Source: Varibaculum timonense_A
Lineage (GTDB): Bacteria > Actinomycetota > Actinomycetes > Actinomycetales > Actinomycetaceae
Assembly: GCF_027694345.1 (NCBI RefSeq)
Contig: NZ_JAQEVU010000003.1
Coordinates: 124,001-188,000 of the forward strand
Reading direction: 5' to 3'
DNA: 64,000 nucleotides
Below the pieces are notes generated by a model. It was not told where the DNA came from. It did not search any database and worked only from the letters and a program-made list of their open reading frames with translations. Below are positions 8,554 to 17,375 of the stretch, one piece after another (the stretch's first letter is position 1; each line of letters opens with the position of its first letter). The translations under genes were made by a program, and so were the position numbers.

Positions 8554-9852
8554 CTATTTGGCGCTAGGAACAACCGCTTTTTGTAGTTTTTTATGCACGC
8601 CAAACAGGGTTAAAACACAAACTGTAATCCCTAAAATTGCTTCTAATACTAGGAAAAAGTGCACAATGTGAGGAGCTCCAGTATTAGGAGATATTACTAT
8701 CTGCTGGAGCGCGTAACCAATAATTACTCCCACGCTTACCCCAATCCAACCTAATAGGATTCCTTGAACCCCAATCACTCTTGCTGTAGTTGCCGGGGGC
8801 GCGCCTAGGCGTTCCAATACCGCTAAATCACCGCTTTGTTTAGTTAATGCCCCCCTCATTACCGGAGCAGAAAACACCATGATCAGTAATAAATAGATTG
8901 CTAGCGGAGCTAAAAATAGGGCTACCCGATACCCAAAACTAATTGCTTTATAGTCCCAAAAAGGTCTATCGTCGGCGCGGATAACGCGCAAATGCGCCTG
9001 ATTAAGTTCTTTTCTAACCTCAATGGAAAAATCGGTATTAGAAAGTACCTGATATGAATAAATAAAGTAAGGATATTTATTTTCATCCCGATTTAAATCG
9101 CTGAATCTCCAAGTACCTTTCAGGGGTGACTGGTTAGAAACTGTACCCTGAAAGCCCATGATTGCTTGTTTATCGGTTTTGCCTAAACGTAGCTGTTGCC
9201 AGTTAGAGTGAGGAGCAGCAAAAACCCCAACTACCTTGTAGCTGCGATCTTTGAGACAAGTATTTGCCGAACATAACGAGCTACCTGCTATATCATCTCC
9301 TACAGCCAGGTTAAGTTGTCTGGCCGTGTTTTTCTCCAGGGCTATTTCTCCCGTTTCTTTCGGGTTACGCCCCGCAATAGCGGTCTGCGACCTGGGATCT
9401 AGAACCGTCCAGTCAGCTACCAGACCTGATAATGATTTGACCTGATTAGGGCGAGAATTTGTGCCTTGACTGCCCGATAAACTGCCGGTGATAAACAGGG
9501 TCGGTTCTAAATGACTAGAACCTACGATATTTCCGGTCTTGGTGTCATTGGGATTAAAGGGGTGTGCCCCTTGAGCTATCTGGGTTTTCCTGTCCCCCTC
9601 AGGGGTAAAAAACTCTAGTCCCTTTTCTTTTTGCTCATTTAGCTGGGGCTGGTATTCCAAACTTGCGTTAGCTGCGGGAAAAACTGCTTCGCGTGGAGAG
9701 GCTACTATCGGGTCTCGGGTTACAAAAGAAATCGTAACCGCCGTCATTAAACAAGAGGTAAGAGCAATAATTGCTAGCAACGCTAAACTATATGACCGGT
9801 TATGTTGCAGGGTTCGATAAGCTAATCGCCAAATAAGACTCGCTCTAAGCAT
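8554..9852 (-). CDS. FtsX/MacB-type ABC permease
   Basis: A 432-residue membrane protein with the FtsX-like layout: one N-terminal helix (about 18-40), a large extracytoplasmic domain (about 45-305, containing the Cys pair SSLCSANTCL), then three C-terminal helices. The alanine-proline segment LERLGAPPATTARVIGVQGILLG matches the permease coupling region. It overlaps the upstream ABC gene by 8 bp, so the two form a transporter-like pair. Such systems act in lipoprotein release, peptide export or cell-wall signalling rather than import. The partner ATPase looks inactive, so this unit may not be a normal transporter. Confidence 0.8.
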   Translation of the reverse strand: MLRASLIWRLAYRTLQHNRSYSLALLAIIALTSCLMTAVTISFVTRDPIVASPREAVFPAANASLEYQPQLNEQKEKGLEFFTPEGDRKTQIAQGAHPFNPNDTKTGNIVGSSHLEPTLFITGSLSGSQGTNSRPNQVKSLSGLVADWTVLDPRSQTAIAGRNPKETGEIALEKNTARQLNLAVGDDIAGSSLCSANTCLKDRSYKVVGVFAAPHSNWQQLRLGKTDKQAIMGFQGTVSNQSPLKGTWRFSDLNRDENKYPYFIYSYQVLSNTDFSIEVRKELNQAHLRVIRADDRPFWDYKAISFGYRVALFLAPLAIYLLLIMVFSAPVMRGALTKQSGDLAVLERLGAPPATTARVIGVQGILLGWIGVSVGVIIGYALQQIVISPNTGAPHIVHFFLVLEAILGITVCVLTLFGVHKKLQKAVVPSAK

Positions 9853-10558
9853 TTTTATCCCCTAAACCGCAACTGACTTGTTCAAGAGAAATGTTTACTA
9901 CTCGGTCGGCTGTTGCCGCTAAGTCCTGGCGAGTAGTAAATAACAAGCAGGAACTGCCTTTTTCTACTTGGGTGCGAAGCAAAGAGATTATATTCTGCTC
10001 TGCTTTTGCCTTAAGGCTGGCAGTTGGCTCTAGGACTAAAATCAGTTTCGCTCCCCCTAATCCAGCTCTAGCTACCGCTACCTTTAACTGCTGGTTGCGG
10101 TCTAATTGCTGCGGATAGCAGTCTCCAATCTCGAAAGCACGGATATTAGCTAACGCCACGCCCGCTCGGGAAAGTGCCTGGGCGTGTCCCATACCTGAAA
10201 GCTCATAGGATAGAGCAATATTCTCTGCCACGGTTAAGCTTTCCACCAGATTAACCCCGTCCCTAACCATCCCGATTTTTTCCCTCCGCAGCCAGGCACG
10301 CCGAGCAGGGTTCATGTCCCCTAGGTTCTGCCCCTCGATTTCAATAGTTCCCGATAGCGGGTCGGCAAATCCGGAAATCAGATTCAATAGGGCTTCATTA
10401 GCGCTAGGGCTGGCGATAAGCGCCAGCATTTCACCAGCCCCAAGCGTAAAGGAAACATCTTGAAGTACCGGCTCTTCGTCCTCAAGGTAGCAAACCTTTT
10501 CCAAAGAAAGCCGGGGGTGCTCTAAATAGCTAGAAGCGTTACTACTTTTCCTGCTCAT
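9845..10558 (-). CDS. ABC-ATPase-like subunit with degenerate catalytic motifs
   Basis: Overall fold and length (237 residues) match LolD/MacB-type ABC ATPases, but the catalytic signatures are lost. The Walker A region reads LIASPSANEA: the glycines are replaced and the Lys position is Asn54. The signature LSGGQ is LDRNQ. Walker B reads LILVLEPTASL, with Leu in place of Asp although the Glu remains. The D-loop has Lys for Asp, and the H-loop reads FTTRQ, with Arg for His. The frame is intact and overlaps both rpiB (17 bp) and the permease gene (8 bp), so this is not a random pseudogene. It may act as a non-hydrolysing structural or regulatory subunit; that is inference. Confidence 0.75.
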   Translation of the reverse strand: MSRKSSNASSYLEHPRLSLEKVCYLEDEEPVLQDVSFTLGAGEMLALIASPSANEALLNLISGFADPLSGTIEIEGQNLGDMNPARRAWLRREKIGMVRDGVNLVESLTVAENIALSYELSGMGHAQALSRAGVALANIRAFEIGDCYPQQLDRNQQLKVAVARAGLGGAKLILVLEPTASLKAKAEQNIISLLRTQVEKGSSCLLFTTRQDLAATADRVVNISLEQVSCGLGDKNA

Positions 10559-10991
10559 ATTGGGTCATCAAATCAATACGTCGCTGGTGACGCTCATCGC
10601 CTGAAAATGGCTCCGCTATGAAAGCATCAACGATTTCGAAGGCGGTAGCAGTGTCATGCATTCGAGCCCCCACCGCTACGATTTGGGCATTATTGTGTTC
10701 TCTCGCAAGTTTGGCGGTTTCAACATTCCAGGCCAAAGCCGCCCTAATCCCTGGGACGCAGTTGGCAGCCATCTGTTCGCCGTTACCAGAGCCCCCTAAC
10801 ACTATCCCCAAAGAGCCCTCGTCAGCCAGAACTGCCTGGGCGCAGGGGATACAGGTATTTGGGTAATCATCTAAAGCGTCATATTCTTTGGCTCCGTGGT
10901 CAATGACTTCTAGCCCTTTAGTACGCAGGTGGTTTACTAATGCCTCTTTAAGTTCAAATGCGGCATGATCGCAAGCAATATGGATTCTCAT
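10542..10991 (-). CDS. rpiB: Ribose-5-phosphate isomerase B
   Basis: Interconverts ribose 5-phosphate and ribulose 5-phosphate in the pentose phosphate pathway. The 149-residue product starts MRIHIACDHAAFELKEAL and contains GGSGNGEQMAANCVPGIRA, the form with a glutamate in the active loop known from actinobacterial RpiB, in place of the enterobacterial cysteine loop. It is the first gene of a three-gene overlapping run with the ABC-like and permease genes, though no functional link is evident. Confidence 0.95.
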   Translation of the reverse strand: MRIHIACDHAAFELKEALVNHLRTKGLEVIDHGAKEYDALDDYPNTCIPCAQAVLADEGSLGIVLGGSGNGEQMAANCVPGIRAALAWNVETAKLAREHNNAQIVAVGARMHDTATAFEIVDAFIAEPFSGDERHQRRIDLMTQYEQEK

Positions 10992-11018
10992 AGCTTTACC
11001 CTATCAGGGCGAGAGCCT

Positions 11019-11744
11019 TTACATCTCAGCAAGTACCGCTTTTAGACGGGCAGGATAGTCAGTCATAATCGCATCGACTCCCATCGCTGCCACCTGGCGC
11101 ATTTCCTCTTCTTCGTTAATCGTCCATGGCTCTACCCGAATTCCGCGACTGTGAGCTAGAGAAATGAACCTACGGTTCACAATGGAGATTCCCCGCCATT
11201 GCAACGGCACTTGCGCGAAAGCTGCCGGGAAATCTACCGACCCAGTAAAACCACTTTTGCTAGCAATAACGGTTTTTAGGACTTCCAGAGGAGTCATCGC
11301 GGTTTGCGCTTGCGGATAACGTTTTCTGACCGTACGCAGGGTATTTGTGGAAAAGGAAGAAAAAATTACTCTGTGCCAGGCGGTAGTTTCTGCTACAGCT
11401 TTCAGTGCTCCTTCAAGGGCGCGCGACTCTTTAATATCAACGTTGTATGCCAGGTTGGGAAAGTCCTCAAGAGCATGTTTTAGCGAAATAGGATGTTCGC
11501 CCTCCGGTCCTCTAAGGGACATATATTCTTGGTAGTTAAGCTCATTAACCAGGCGAGTATCTCCCCAAGGGTTCAGCAGGCGCTCGTCATGCTGGAGCAC
11601 AATTGTCCCGTCTTTAAGGGCGCGCACATCGGTTTCATAGCGACTTACGTTTTGGTTAAGCGCATATTTTATGGATTCTCGAGTATTTTCTATTGCTTCA
11701 CCGCCACCTCCGCGGTGCGCAATAACCTGGGGTTTTATTCGCAT
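11019..11744 (-). CDS. Glycerophosphodiester phosphodiesterase
   Basis: Hydrolyses glycerophosphodiesters to glycerol 3-phosphate and an alcohol. The 241-residue protein shows the GDPD TIM-barrel signatures: AHRGGGGEAIENT near the N-terminus, ETDVRALKDGTIVLQHD, and the late MGVDAIMTDYPARL. No signal peptide is visible, so it is probably cytoplasmic (UgpQ-like). It overlaps the upstream M23 peptidase gene by 10 bp and is likely co-transcribed with it. Confidence 0.92.
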   Translation of the reverse strand: MRIKPQVIAHRGGGGEAIENTRESIKYALNQNVSRYETDVRALKDGTIVLQHDERLLNPWGDTRLVNELNYQEYMSLRGPEGEHPISLKHALEDFPNLAYNVDIKESRALEGALKAVAETTAWHRVIFSSFSTNTLRTVRKRYPQAQTAMTPLEVLKTVIASKSGFTGSVDFPAAFAQVPLQWRGISIVNRRFISLAHSRGIRVEPWTINEEEEMRQVAAMGVDAIMTDYPARLKAVLAEM

Positions 11745-12556
11745 TTTTGTCCCAAATAACGGAAGTTATGAGATTGAAGCCAGGGAACCGGATCTATATA
11801 GTTTTCTTCGTCTTCTGGCATTATTTCTAGGTGTAGATGGTTTCCGGTTGAATTTCCGGTCGATCCTACTGCCCCCAATCGGTCGCCCGCTTTCACCTTT
11901 TGCCCAACTTTGACCGCAAATGAACCGGGAAGCATATGTTTATACTGTGAATAAACGGTTTTTCCCGCTATTGAATGCTTTAGACGTACCGTATTTCCCC
12001 CTCCCGGCATCATGTCCGCATACATGACCTCACCATCGGTTAAAGCATGAATCGAGGTACCGGCGGGAGCAGCGAAATCTGTTCCGGTATGTAGTTTACG
12101 GATTCCAGAAATCGGGTGAATGCGTTCACCGAAGGGAGACGTTTGCCTAAATGTTCCCTGCTGCAATGGAAAAAGAATCGCTCCCTCATCAGACATTACA
12201 CTGTCGCCGCGATTGCCCGACCCGACATTAGAGAATTGGCATTGGGGATCAGCGCTCAGGATACGAGCGCGAGTTCCTGCCGCTGGAACGGGAATCAAGC
12301 CTTCCTCGGAATCAGTAGCTACCAACGCATTTGCACTGTCTGCCCAGCTTTGCTCTCCCCCCGCTAAGGAAAGAACATGAGCGGTCATGCTGCCTGGTTT
12401 ATTTGCTTGCACAAATCCGCTGAGAGGAGCGACGATAGTAACCGCCGCTAGTCCTAACAGCACGAGAGCGCGGGGAATAGCAGCCAATCGCTGGTGACGG
12501 CGACGCCGAACTCGCTGCATTCGGCGAGTACCCGACGACGAAATAGGTTCAACCAT
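11735..12556 (-). CDS. Secreted M23-family peptidoglycan peptidase
   Basis: A 273-residue protein with a basic N-terminus (RRMQRVRRRRHQR), one hydrophobic signal or anchor segment (about 28-50) and a C-terminal LytM/peptidase_M23 domain (about 135-260). Zinc ligands are visible in HTGTDFAAP and in the HLHLEIMP motif, and the catalytic domain appears complete. It should cut peptide crosslinks of the cell wall outside the membrane. A strong GGAGGAA site precedes the ATG. The upstream region carries MtrA-like TAAC repeats, listed separately. Confidence 0.9.
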   Translation of the reverse strand: MVEPISSSGTRRMQRVRRRRHQRLAAIPRALVLLGLAAVTIVAPLSGFVQANKPGSMTAHVLSLAGGEQSWADSANALVATDSEEGLIPVPAAGTRARILSADPQCQFSNVGSGNRGDSVMSDEGAILFPLQQGTFRQTSPFGERIHPISGIRKLHTGTDFAAPAGTSIHALTDGEVMYADMMPGGGNTVRLKHSIAGKTVYSQYKHMLPGSFAVKVGQKVKAGDRLGAVGSTGNSTGNHLHLEIMPEDEENYIDPVPWLQSHNFRYLGQKCE

Positions 12557-12594
12557 GGACTGATTCCTCCAAAGAATTAACTAACCCTCAAATA

Positions 12595-12610
12595 ATAACG
12601 AATTTGTAAC
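12595..12610. promoter_or_regulatory. Possible MtrA-like direct repeat upstream of the M23 gene
   Basis: ATAAC and GTAAC half-sites lie 11 bases apart, about 40-55 bp upstream of the peptidase start. The MtrA response regulator of actinobacteria binds spaced GTAAC-type repeats and controls cell-wall hydrolase genes. The match is short and the spacing approximate, so this is only a hint. Confidence 0.25.
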
Positions 12611-12784
12611 ATTTTATCTAGGGCGGGCAGTTATGCGCGATTTCAACGTTAAATCACTGCTCTACATTTGCACTCATTCACTTTCTTGATAGGACGCGAG
12701 TTAGCACTACCCATCACCGACTGGGTGCGGCGATTTTCATTCCTTTTATCGAAAGGAATCTAGCTAGCTATTAGACTTTCCTAG

Positions 12785-14614
12785 CTATTCGGTAGTCTTA
12801 GATTCAGCAGGATTGTCACCGGTGGTGAGCACTACGGATTCTTGAGAATAATTACCTTTATATACCCACCCAATCCATTTTAGTTTGGTGTTATCCACCC
12901 CTGAAGCTACCAAGGGCTCTAAGTTGAAGGTGTCCACACTCTTACCAGTTAAATCCACTGATATTACCTCATCAGTAGTTTTAGCGTAGAACTGATTCTT
13001 TAAATAATTGACATCACCAAAATGACTATCGTCGTCATGTAAAAGTCGCTCCCACTGGGCGCTGTCTAATATCTCGCTTGCTGTTCCGTCGGTGCCGATA
13101 TGAAATGCCTGATTAGAGTCCCCGCTGGTTACCAGCAGAGAACCATCTTTAAACTGCTGACAATAGCCGCGGGTATAAGGGCTATCTTCAGAAAGTTTGA
13201 GAAAACTAGGAAATGGAACAGCTTCATTGCTGCTAGCAGTAACTAAAAAGGTCTGGTAAAGACGCTTTTCATCGTCCACACGTCCATCACAGATATATAC
13301 ATATTTATCCGCGCTGAGTCGATATAAAGCCAAAGAACTACCCAAAATTTCATTAGTAACGCAGTAGTTCTCGCCATCACCAATTTTGAAGGGTAGTTCA
13401 AATAGCACCTTGTTGTTATCAATGGAATAAACACGCCGCTTATCCGTGACAATCATATAAGTATCATTGGTAACACTGGATGAAACCCAAATCTCACCGT
13501 CCTCGCCCTCCGCTTCTTGCAGAGAAGAAGCATTCTTTTCTCCTGCGGTTATCGCCATGACTTGTACATGACCTTGCTGAGACCAGGCAGAATCAGTTTT
13601 GGTAATCCAGGTCTTAGCAACCGCTATTTTACTTTCTGATTTTCCGATGACCTCATATTTATAGTCTTGACGATCATTGACTACATTATCGGCCTCGGTT
13701 TGCAGGTCTATGCGGGGCTTAGCCTTGCACGAGGGCAACTCTAGTTCTTGGGCATAGAGGTGAACTGTTTCTGGAGAAGTCCCCACTGCTTTGGTAAGAA
13801 TCGTATAAACCACAAAAACCTTAGGTTTATCCCCGTAGGTAGCTGTTACCGAGACATCCGTGTCCGTCATCTTTTCTCCGTTTTTAGTCGGCAAAAAAGC
13901 GCAATCTGCTACCTGATCCTTGAGTTGCGGAGCCCATACTTGAAAATAGAATTCCCGGCTTTCTGGCTCACCTTGACTATAGATTTTGCTAACCATTGCG
14001 CCCCCCTGCCATTGCCACTTAGAATCAACCGTTTTATCTCCGGCTGAGAAACTGGTAGGCAAATCCACTAGCGTAATCTCGGGGGTAGGAGTCTCGGACA
14101 CAGAAGGGGCGGTAGTCGTGGTGTCGGGACTGGAAGCAACCGTGGTTTTTGGCTTAGGAAAACCACTAACCGCATAGGCAACCCCCGACACCAAGGCGAT
14201 AGCTGCCACCGCCCCAATAATCACTGTTAATAAAGTCTTTTTATTGCGATACCACTTTCCTGGTAAGTTCCCATCCCCTACGGTACTACCCCCATTAGGA
14301 AAAGGAGGATAATAACCGGCAGCGCTCCTATTTTGCCCCGGAGCTCCTCCGAAATAACCGGGATTACCCGAAGAAGCAGCATCGTTACTAGGGTTAAAAC
14401 TAGCCACAGGAGAAACTGGTGGTACTGGAGCCACCGGCGGCATCACCGGCTGTCCCTCCCCCATAGCTGACCAAGGCGCCCCCGCATCATTTTCCCCTAC
14501 CGGCCTCGCCGGATTATTTCCTGGCAAAAACTGACCATCTGAGCGATACCCGCAGCTGGGGCAACATCCATTTTCATTTAAAAAAGCAGCAAGACAACTG
14601 GGACACTTAGCCAT
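12785..14614 (-). CDS. Zinc-ribbon membrane-anchored protein of unknown function
   Basis: About 609 residues. An N-terminal zinc ribbon (CPSCLAAF...CCPSCGYRSDG) is followed by a Pro/Gly-rich disordered stretch, a single transmembrane helix (about 130-150, TLLTVIIGAVAAIALVSG), a Thr/Pro-rich stalk and a roughly 430-residue presumed extracytoplasmic domain without recognised motifs. That domain has many aromatic and Asp-rich loops reminiscent of a beta-propeller, which is inference only. I prefer the ATG at 14614 (MAKCPSC); a GTG two codons earlier is also in frame. No operon partner. Confidence 0.7.
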   Translation of the reverse strand: MAKCPSCLAAFLNENGCCPSCGYRSDGQFLPGNNPARPVGENDAGAPWSAMGEGQPVMPPVAPVPPVSPVASFNPSNDAASSGNPGYFGGAPGQNRSAAGYYPPFPNGGSTVGDGNLPGKWYRNKKTLLTVIIGAVAAIALVSGVAYAVSGFPKPKTTVASSPDTTTTAPSVSETPTPEITLVDLPTSFSAGDKTVDSKWQWQGGAMVSKIYSQGEPESREFYFQVWAPQLKDQVADCAFLPTKNGEKMTDTDVSVTATYGDKPKVFVVYTILTKAVGTSPETVHLYAQELELPSCKAKPRIDLQTEADNVVNDRQDYKYEVIGKSESKIAVAKTWITKTDSAWSQQGHVQVMAITAGEKNASSLQEAEGEDGEIWVSSSVTNDTYMIVTDKRRVYSIDNNKVLFELPFKIGDGENYCVTNEILGSSLALYRLSADKYVYICDGRVDDEKRLYQTFLVTASSNEAVPFPSFLKLSEDSPYTRGYCQQFKDGSLLVTSGDSNQAFHIGTDGTASEILDSAQWERLLHDDDSHFGDVNYLKNQFYAKTTDEVISVDLTGKSVDTFNLEPLVASGVDNTKLKWIGWVYKGNYSQESVVLTTGDNPAESKTTE

Positions 14615-14723
14615 AATCACAAACTCTTCTTTAAGTGAGGAACAATTTTATTCAGCAAGTATAACTAGGGACAGTTGCGAAGATTAGGGATTCAAATGGA
14701 TTCTGAAAAGTAATATCTTACTA

Positions 14724-15782
14724 TTACAAGCTCTCTTTTCGTTGCATGGTGTCGCGAACTTCCCCAACCAATTCCTCTAAGATATCCTCTAGGAAAATAG
14801 CCCCCAAACACTGCCCATTTTCGATAACTTGCGCCAGATGAACACCGGTTTTTTGCATTAGGCGCAACGCGTCCTCAACTTCTTCATCGGGGGAAACCTC
14901 GGGGAGGACGCGTATTCGCCAATCCTCCAAAGGAGCCTCGCGCGCGGCGATAGAATCAGCAAAAATGACGTCTTTAATGTGAAGATAACCAGTTAGCTGC
15001 CCTAACTTATCGCTGATGGGAAAACGAGAAAACCCGGTTTTAGCTACCTCGGCTTCAAAATCAGCAGCCGAAAGTGGCCAAGACAAAGTAACCAACTGAG
15101 AGCGCGGAACCATCGCCTCCCGCACGTCCTCGGTAGAAAACTCCAATGAACCAGAAAGTAGCCCAAACTCATCACGTAAAGTGCCAGCTTGGGTTGATTT
15201 CTCGACGATTGCGGCAACCTCTTCAATAGTGAAAGATTGACTAACCTCTGAACGGGGAGTAACCCCAAACAGTTTTACGAACCAGTTAGCGCTAGAGTCT
15301 AGAGCATGAACAACCGGGCGCACCGTGCGAGCAATGCGCACCAGCAAAGGCGAGACTGCCAGACATACTTGCGCCGAAGCAGCCACGGTAAGATTCTTTG
15401 GAATCATCTCCCCCAGTAAAATATGCAAGAATACCACTATAACCAGGGCTAATACGAAAGCAATCGGGTGAGTTAGCGAGGACGGAACCGCAAAGAATTC
15501 TAGGGGGCGAACAATTAGGTGGGCAACAGCGGGCTCTGCCACTGCCCCCAACCCGGTAGAAGCTAAAGTAATCCCCAACTGGGTAACTGCAAGCACCAAG
15601 GATACGTGTTCAACCGCCCATAGCGCCGCTTTTGCCCCGCGTTTTCCTTGCGCGACCAGAGGTTCGATTTGGGAACGGCGAGTAGAGGTAACCGCGAATT
15701 CTCCGGCAACGAAAAAGGCATTTACCGCCAGCAGAGCTGCCGCAATTATCAGAGCTAACCAATCAGACAGTGCTCTCACCAT
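14724..15782 (-). CDS. CNNM/CorC-type CBS transporter-like protein (second of a pair)
   Basis: The N-terminal DUF21/CNNM membrane domain (about four helices, GEFAVTSTRRSQIEPL) is followed by a CBS-pair region (EDVREAMVPRSQLVTL ... LEDILEELVGEVRD). CNNM proteins are linked to Mg2+/Co2+ efflux and membrane metal homeostasis; the old name TlyC (haemolysin) is misleading. I chose the ATG at 15782 (MVRALSDW), which overlaps the upstream stop by 20 bp; starts up to 15824 are possible. No CorC_HlyC C-terminal domain is visible, so it is shorter than its partner. Confidence 0.85.
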   Translation of the reverse strand: MVRALSDWLALIIAAALLAVNAFFVAGEFAVTSTRRSQIEPLVAQGKRGAKAALWAVEHVSLVLAVTQLGITLASTGLGAVAEPAVAHLIVRPLEFFAVPSSLTHPIAFVLALVIVVFLHILLGEMIPKNLTVAASAQVCLAVSPLLVRIARTVRPVVHALDSSANWFVKLFGVTPRSEVSQSFTIEEVAAIVEKSTQAGTLRDEFGLLSGSLEFSTEDVREAMVPRSQLVTLSWPLSAADFEAEVAKTGFSRFPISDKLGQLTGYLHIKDVIFADSIAAREAPLEDWRIRVLPEVSPDEEVEDALRLMQKTGVHLAQVIENGQCLGAIFLEDILEELVGEVRDTMQRKESL

Positions 15783-17166
15783 CCTTTGATAACTGCTGAT
15801 TTCCCGGCTTAGAGCTGCCATCAATGGATTCCGGTTGCACCGCTACCTCTTTGCCCTGAGCAGCTTCAATCAACACTTTCTCGATACGCCGCCCTTCCAT
15901 TTTTGCCACTGTCAAAGTGTTTGAACGCACTTTTACGCTCTCGCCCGGCTCGGGAATTTTCCCTAGATGCACCAACATTAAACCGGCAACAGTTTCGTAA
16001 GGACCATCATCCGGCAGAAGCACATTTATCCGATCGGCAATCTCATCGGGACGTAAATCCCCATCTACCAGCCACCGGTTCTTGCCTTCTAGCCTGATGC
16101 CACGGCGGCGCAAATCATGTTCGTCAGCAACTTCCCCCACGATTTCTTCCACTACGTCCTCTAAAGTAACTATTCCGCAAGTACCACCATATTCGTCCAC
16201 CACAATTGCCATTTGTAAATCGGCTTCTCGTAACTGTACTAAAAGTGGCGCTAGCCGCACAGTTTCAGGAACTCGCAGCGCATTAACCAGCAGCGACTGT
16301 GCGGTAACCGGTACTTGTGCCCGCCGGGAAAAAGGTATTGCCACTGCCCGGCGTAAATGCACCAAGCCCAGAATGTCATCTGCGTCCTTGCCCTGAACTG
16401 GAAACCGAGAATGCCCACTACGCCGAGAAAGCTCCACCACGTCCTCGGCGCTTTGAGAGGCTTCTAACGTGTCCATGCGACCTCGGTCAGTCATTACGTC
16501 ACGCGCACAAAGTTTTCCCAGACCTACCGAGCGGGTAAAAATCGTTGCGGTAGATAAATCAAGAGTCCCTTCCTGAGCGCTATGCCTAACCATAGCTGTC
16601 AGTTCGGAGGCAGAACGCGCAGAGGAAAGTTGCTCTAAAGGTTCTACCCCCAAAGCCCGTACCACCCGGTTTGAAATTCCATTCAAAACCACGATTACTG
16701 GCTTAAATAGGATAGTAAAGGCGCGCTGGAGGGGGGTCACTGTGCGAGCTACTTCAAAAGGTTTAGCTAAAGCGAGATTCTTGGGAAAAAGCTCCCCAAA
16801 CACCATCGAGAACGCATTTACCAGCACTAATGCCACAACTACCGCAATCGCGGTAGCTAGGGAAGCAGCTAGATGAATATCTTGCAGTATTTTAGCTAGT
16901 AGTGAGGTGAGCGCACTTTGAGTGGTATAGCCCAAAAGAATAGTGGTGAGGGTGATACCTACTTGCGCCCCAGAAAGCTCGGTTGATAAATGTCGCAGGG
17001 CTTTTAATACTCCCCTGGCTCCCTTTTCTTTGCGCCCCACTCTCCCCTCCACCTGGGAGGGATCTAAGGCCACCATCGAGAACTCTGCCGCCACGAATAA
17101 GGCAGTACCGATGGTAAGCACTATCCCTAATAAAATCATTAACAGGTAGTAGATGGTGTCAGGCAA
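15763..17166 (-). CDS. CNNM/CorC-type CBS transporter-like protein (first of a pair)
   Basis: A 467-residue, full-length family member. The DUF21/CNNM membrane domain (about 1-200, with VAAEFSMVALDPSQVEGR and FGELFPKNLALAKP) is followed by the CBS pair (DVMTDRGRMDTLEAS ... VDEYGGTCGIVTLEDVVEEIVGEVADEHD) and the CorC_HlyC C-terminal domain (about 350-440). It likely takes part in divalent-cation transport or protection. Overlap with the shorter paralogue suggests a heteromeric pair, as is common in actinobacteria. Confidence 0.88.
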   Translation of the reverse strand: MPDTIYYLLMILLGIVLTIGTALFVAAEFSMVALDPSQVEGRVGRKEKGARGVLKALRHLSTELSGAQVGITLTTILLGYTTQSALTSLLAKILQDIHLAASLATAIAVVVALVLVNAFSMVFGELFPKNLALAKPFEVARTVTPLQRAFTILFKPVIVVLNGISNRVVRALGVEPLEQLSSARSASELTAMVRHSAQEGTLDLSTATIFTRSVGLGKLCARDVMTDRGRMDTLEASQSAEDVVELSRRSGHSRFPVQGKDADDILGLVHLRRAVAIPFSRRAQVPVTAQSLLVNALRVPETVRLAPLLVQLREADLQMAIVVDEYGGTCGIVTLEDVVEEIVGEVADEHDLRRRGIRLEGKNRWLVDGDLRPDEIADRINVLLPDDGPYETVAGLMLVHLGKIPEPGESVKVRSNTLTVAKMEGRRIEKVLIEAAQGKEVAVQPESIDGSSKPGNQQLSKDGESTV

Positions 17167-17375
17167 CTACACCACCGCTACCAGACATTTAGGGGCTAAG
17201 CGCAAGGCAAACACCTCTTCGAATAGGTAATCGCATTTTCTTTTAGCAGTAATTTATCAGCGATAAGCAAAGGCTGCATAAAATATCTTAATATCAAGAA
17301 AAGTGCTAGGACTTTAGAACTATTTGGGCATAAAATCTTATTGGATACTTGGTCACCCTCCAAAAAGGAAATATC

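Noticed and set aside
12557..12784. c-di-AMP (ydaO) riboswitch before the M23 peptidase
   Set aside because: The conserved GGGG/GAACCC-type elements are missing; only a weak 8-bp hairpin at 12739-12759 was found.
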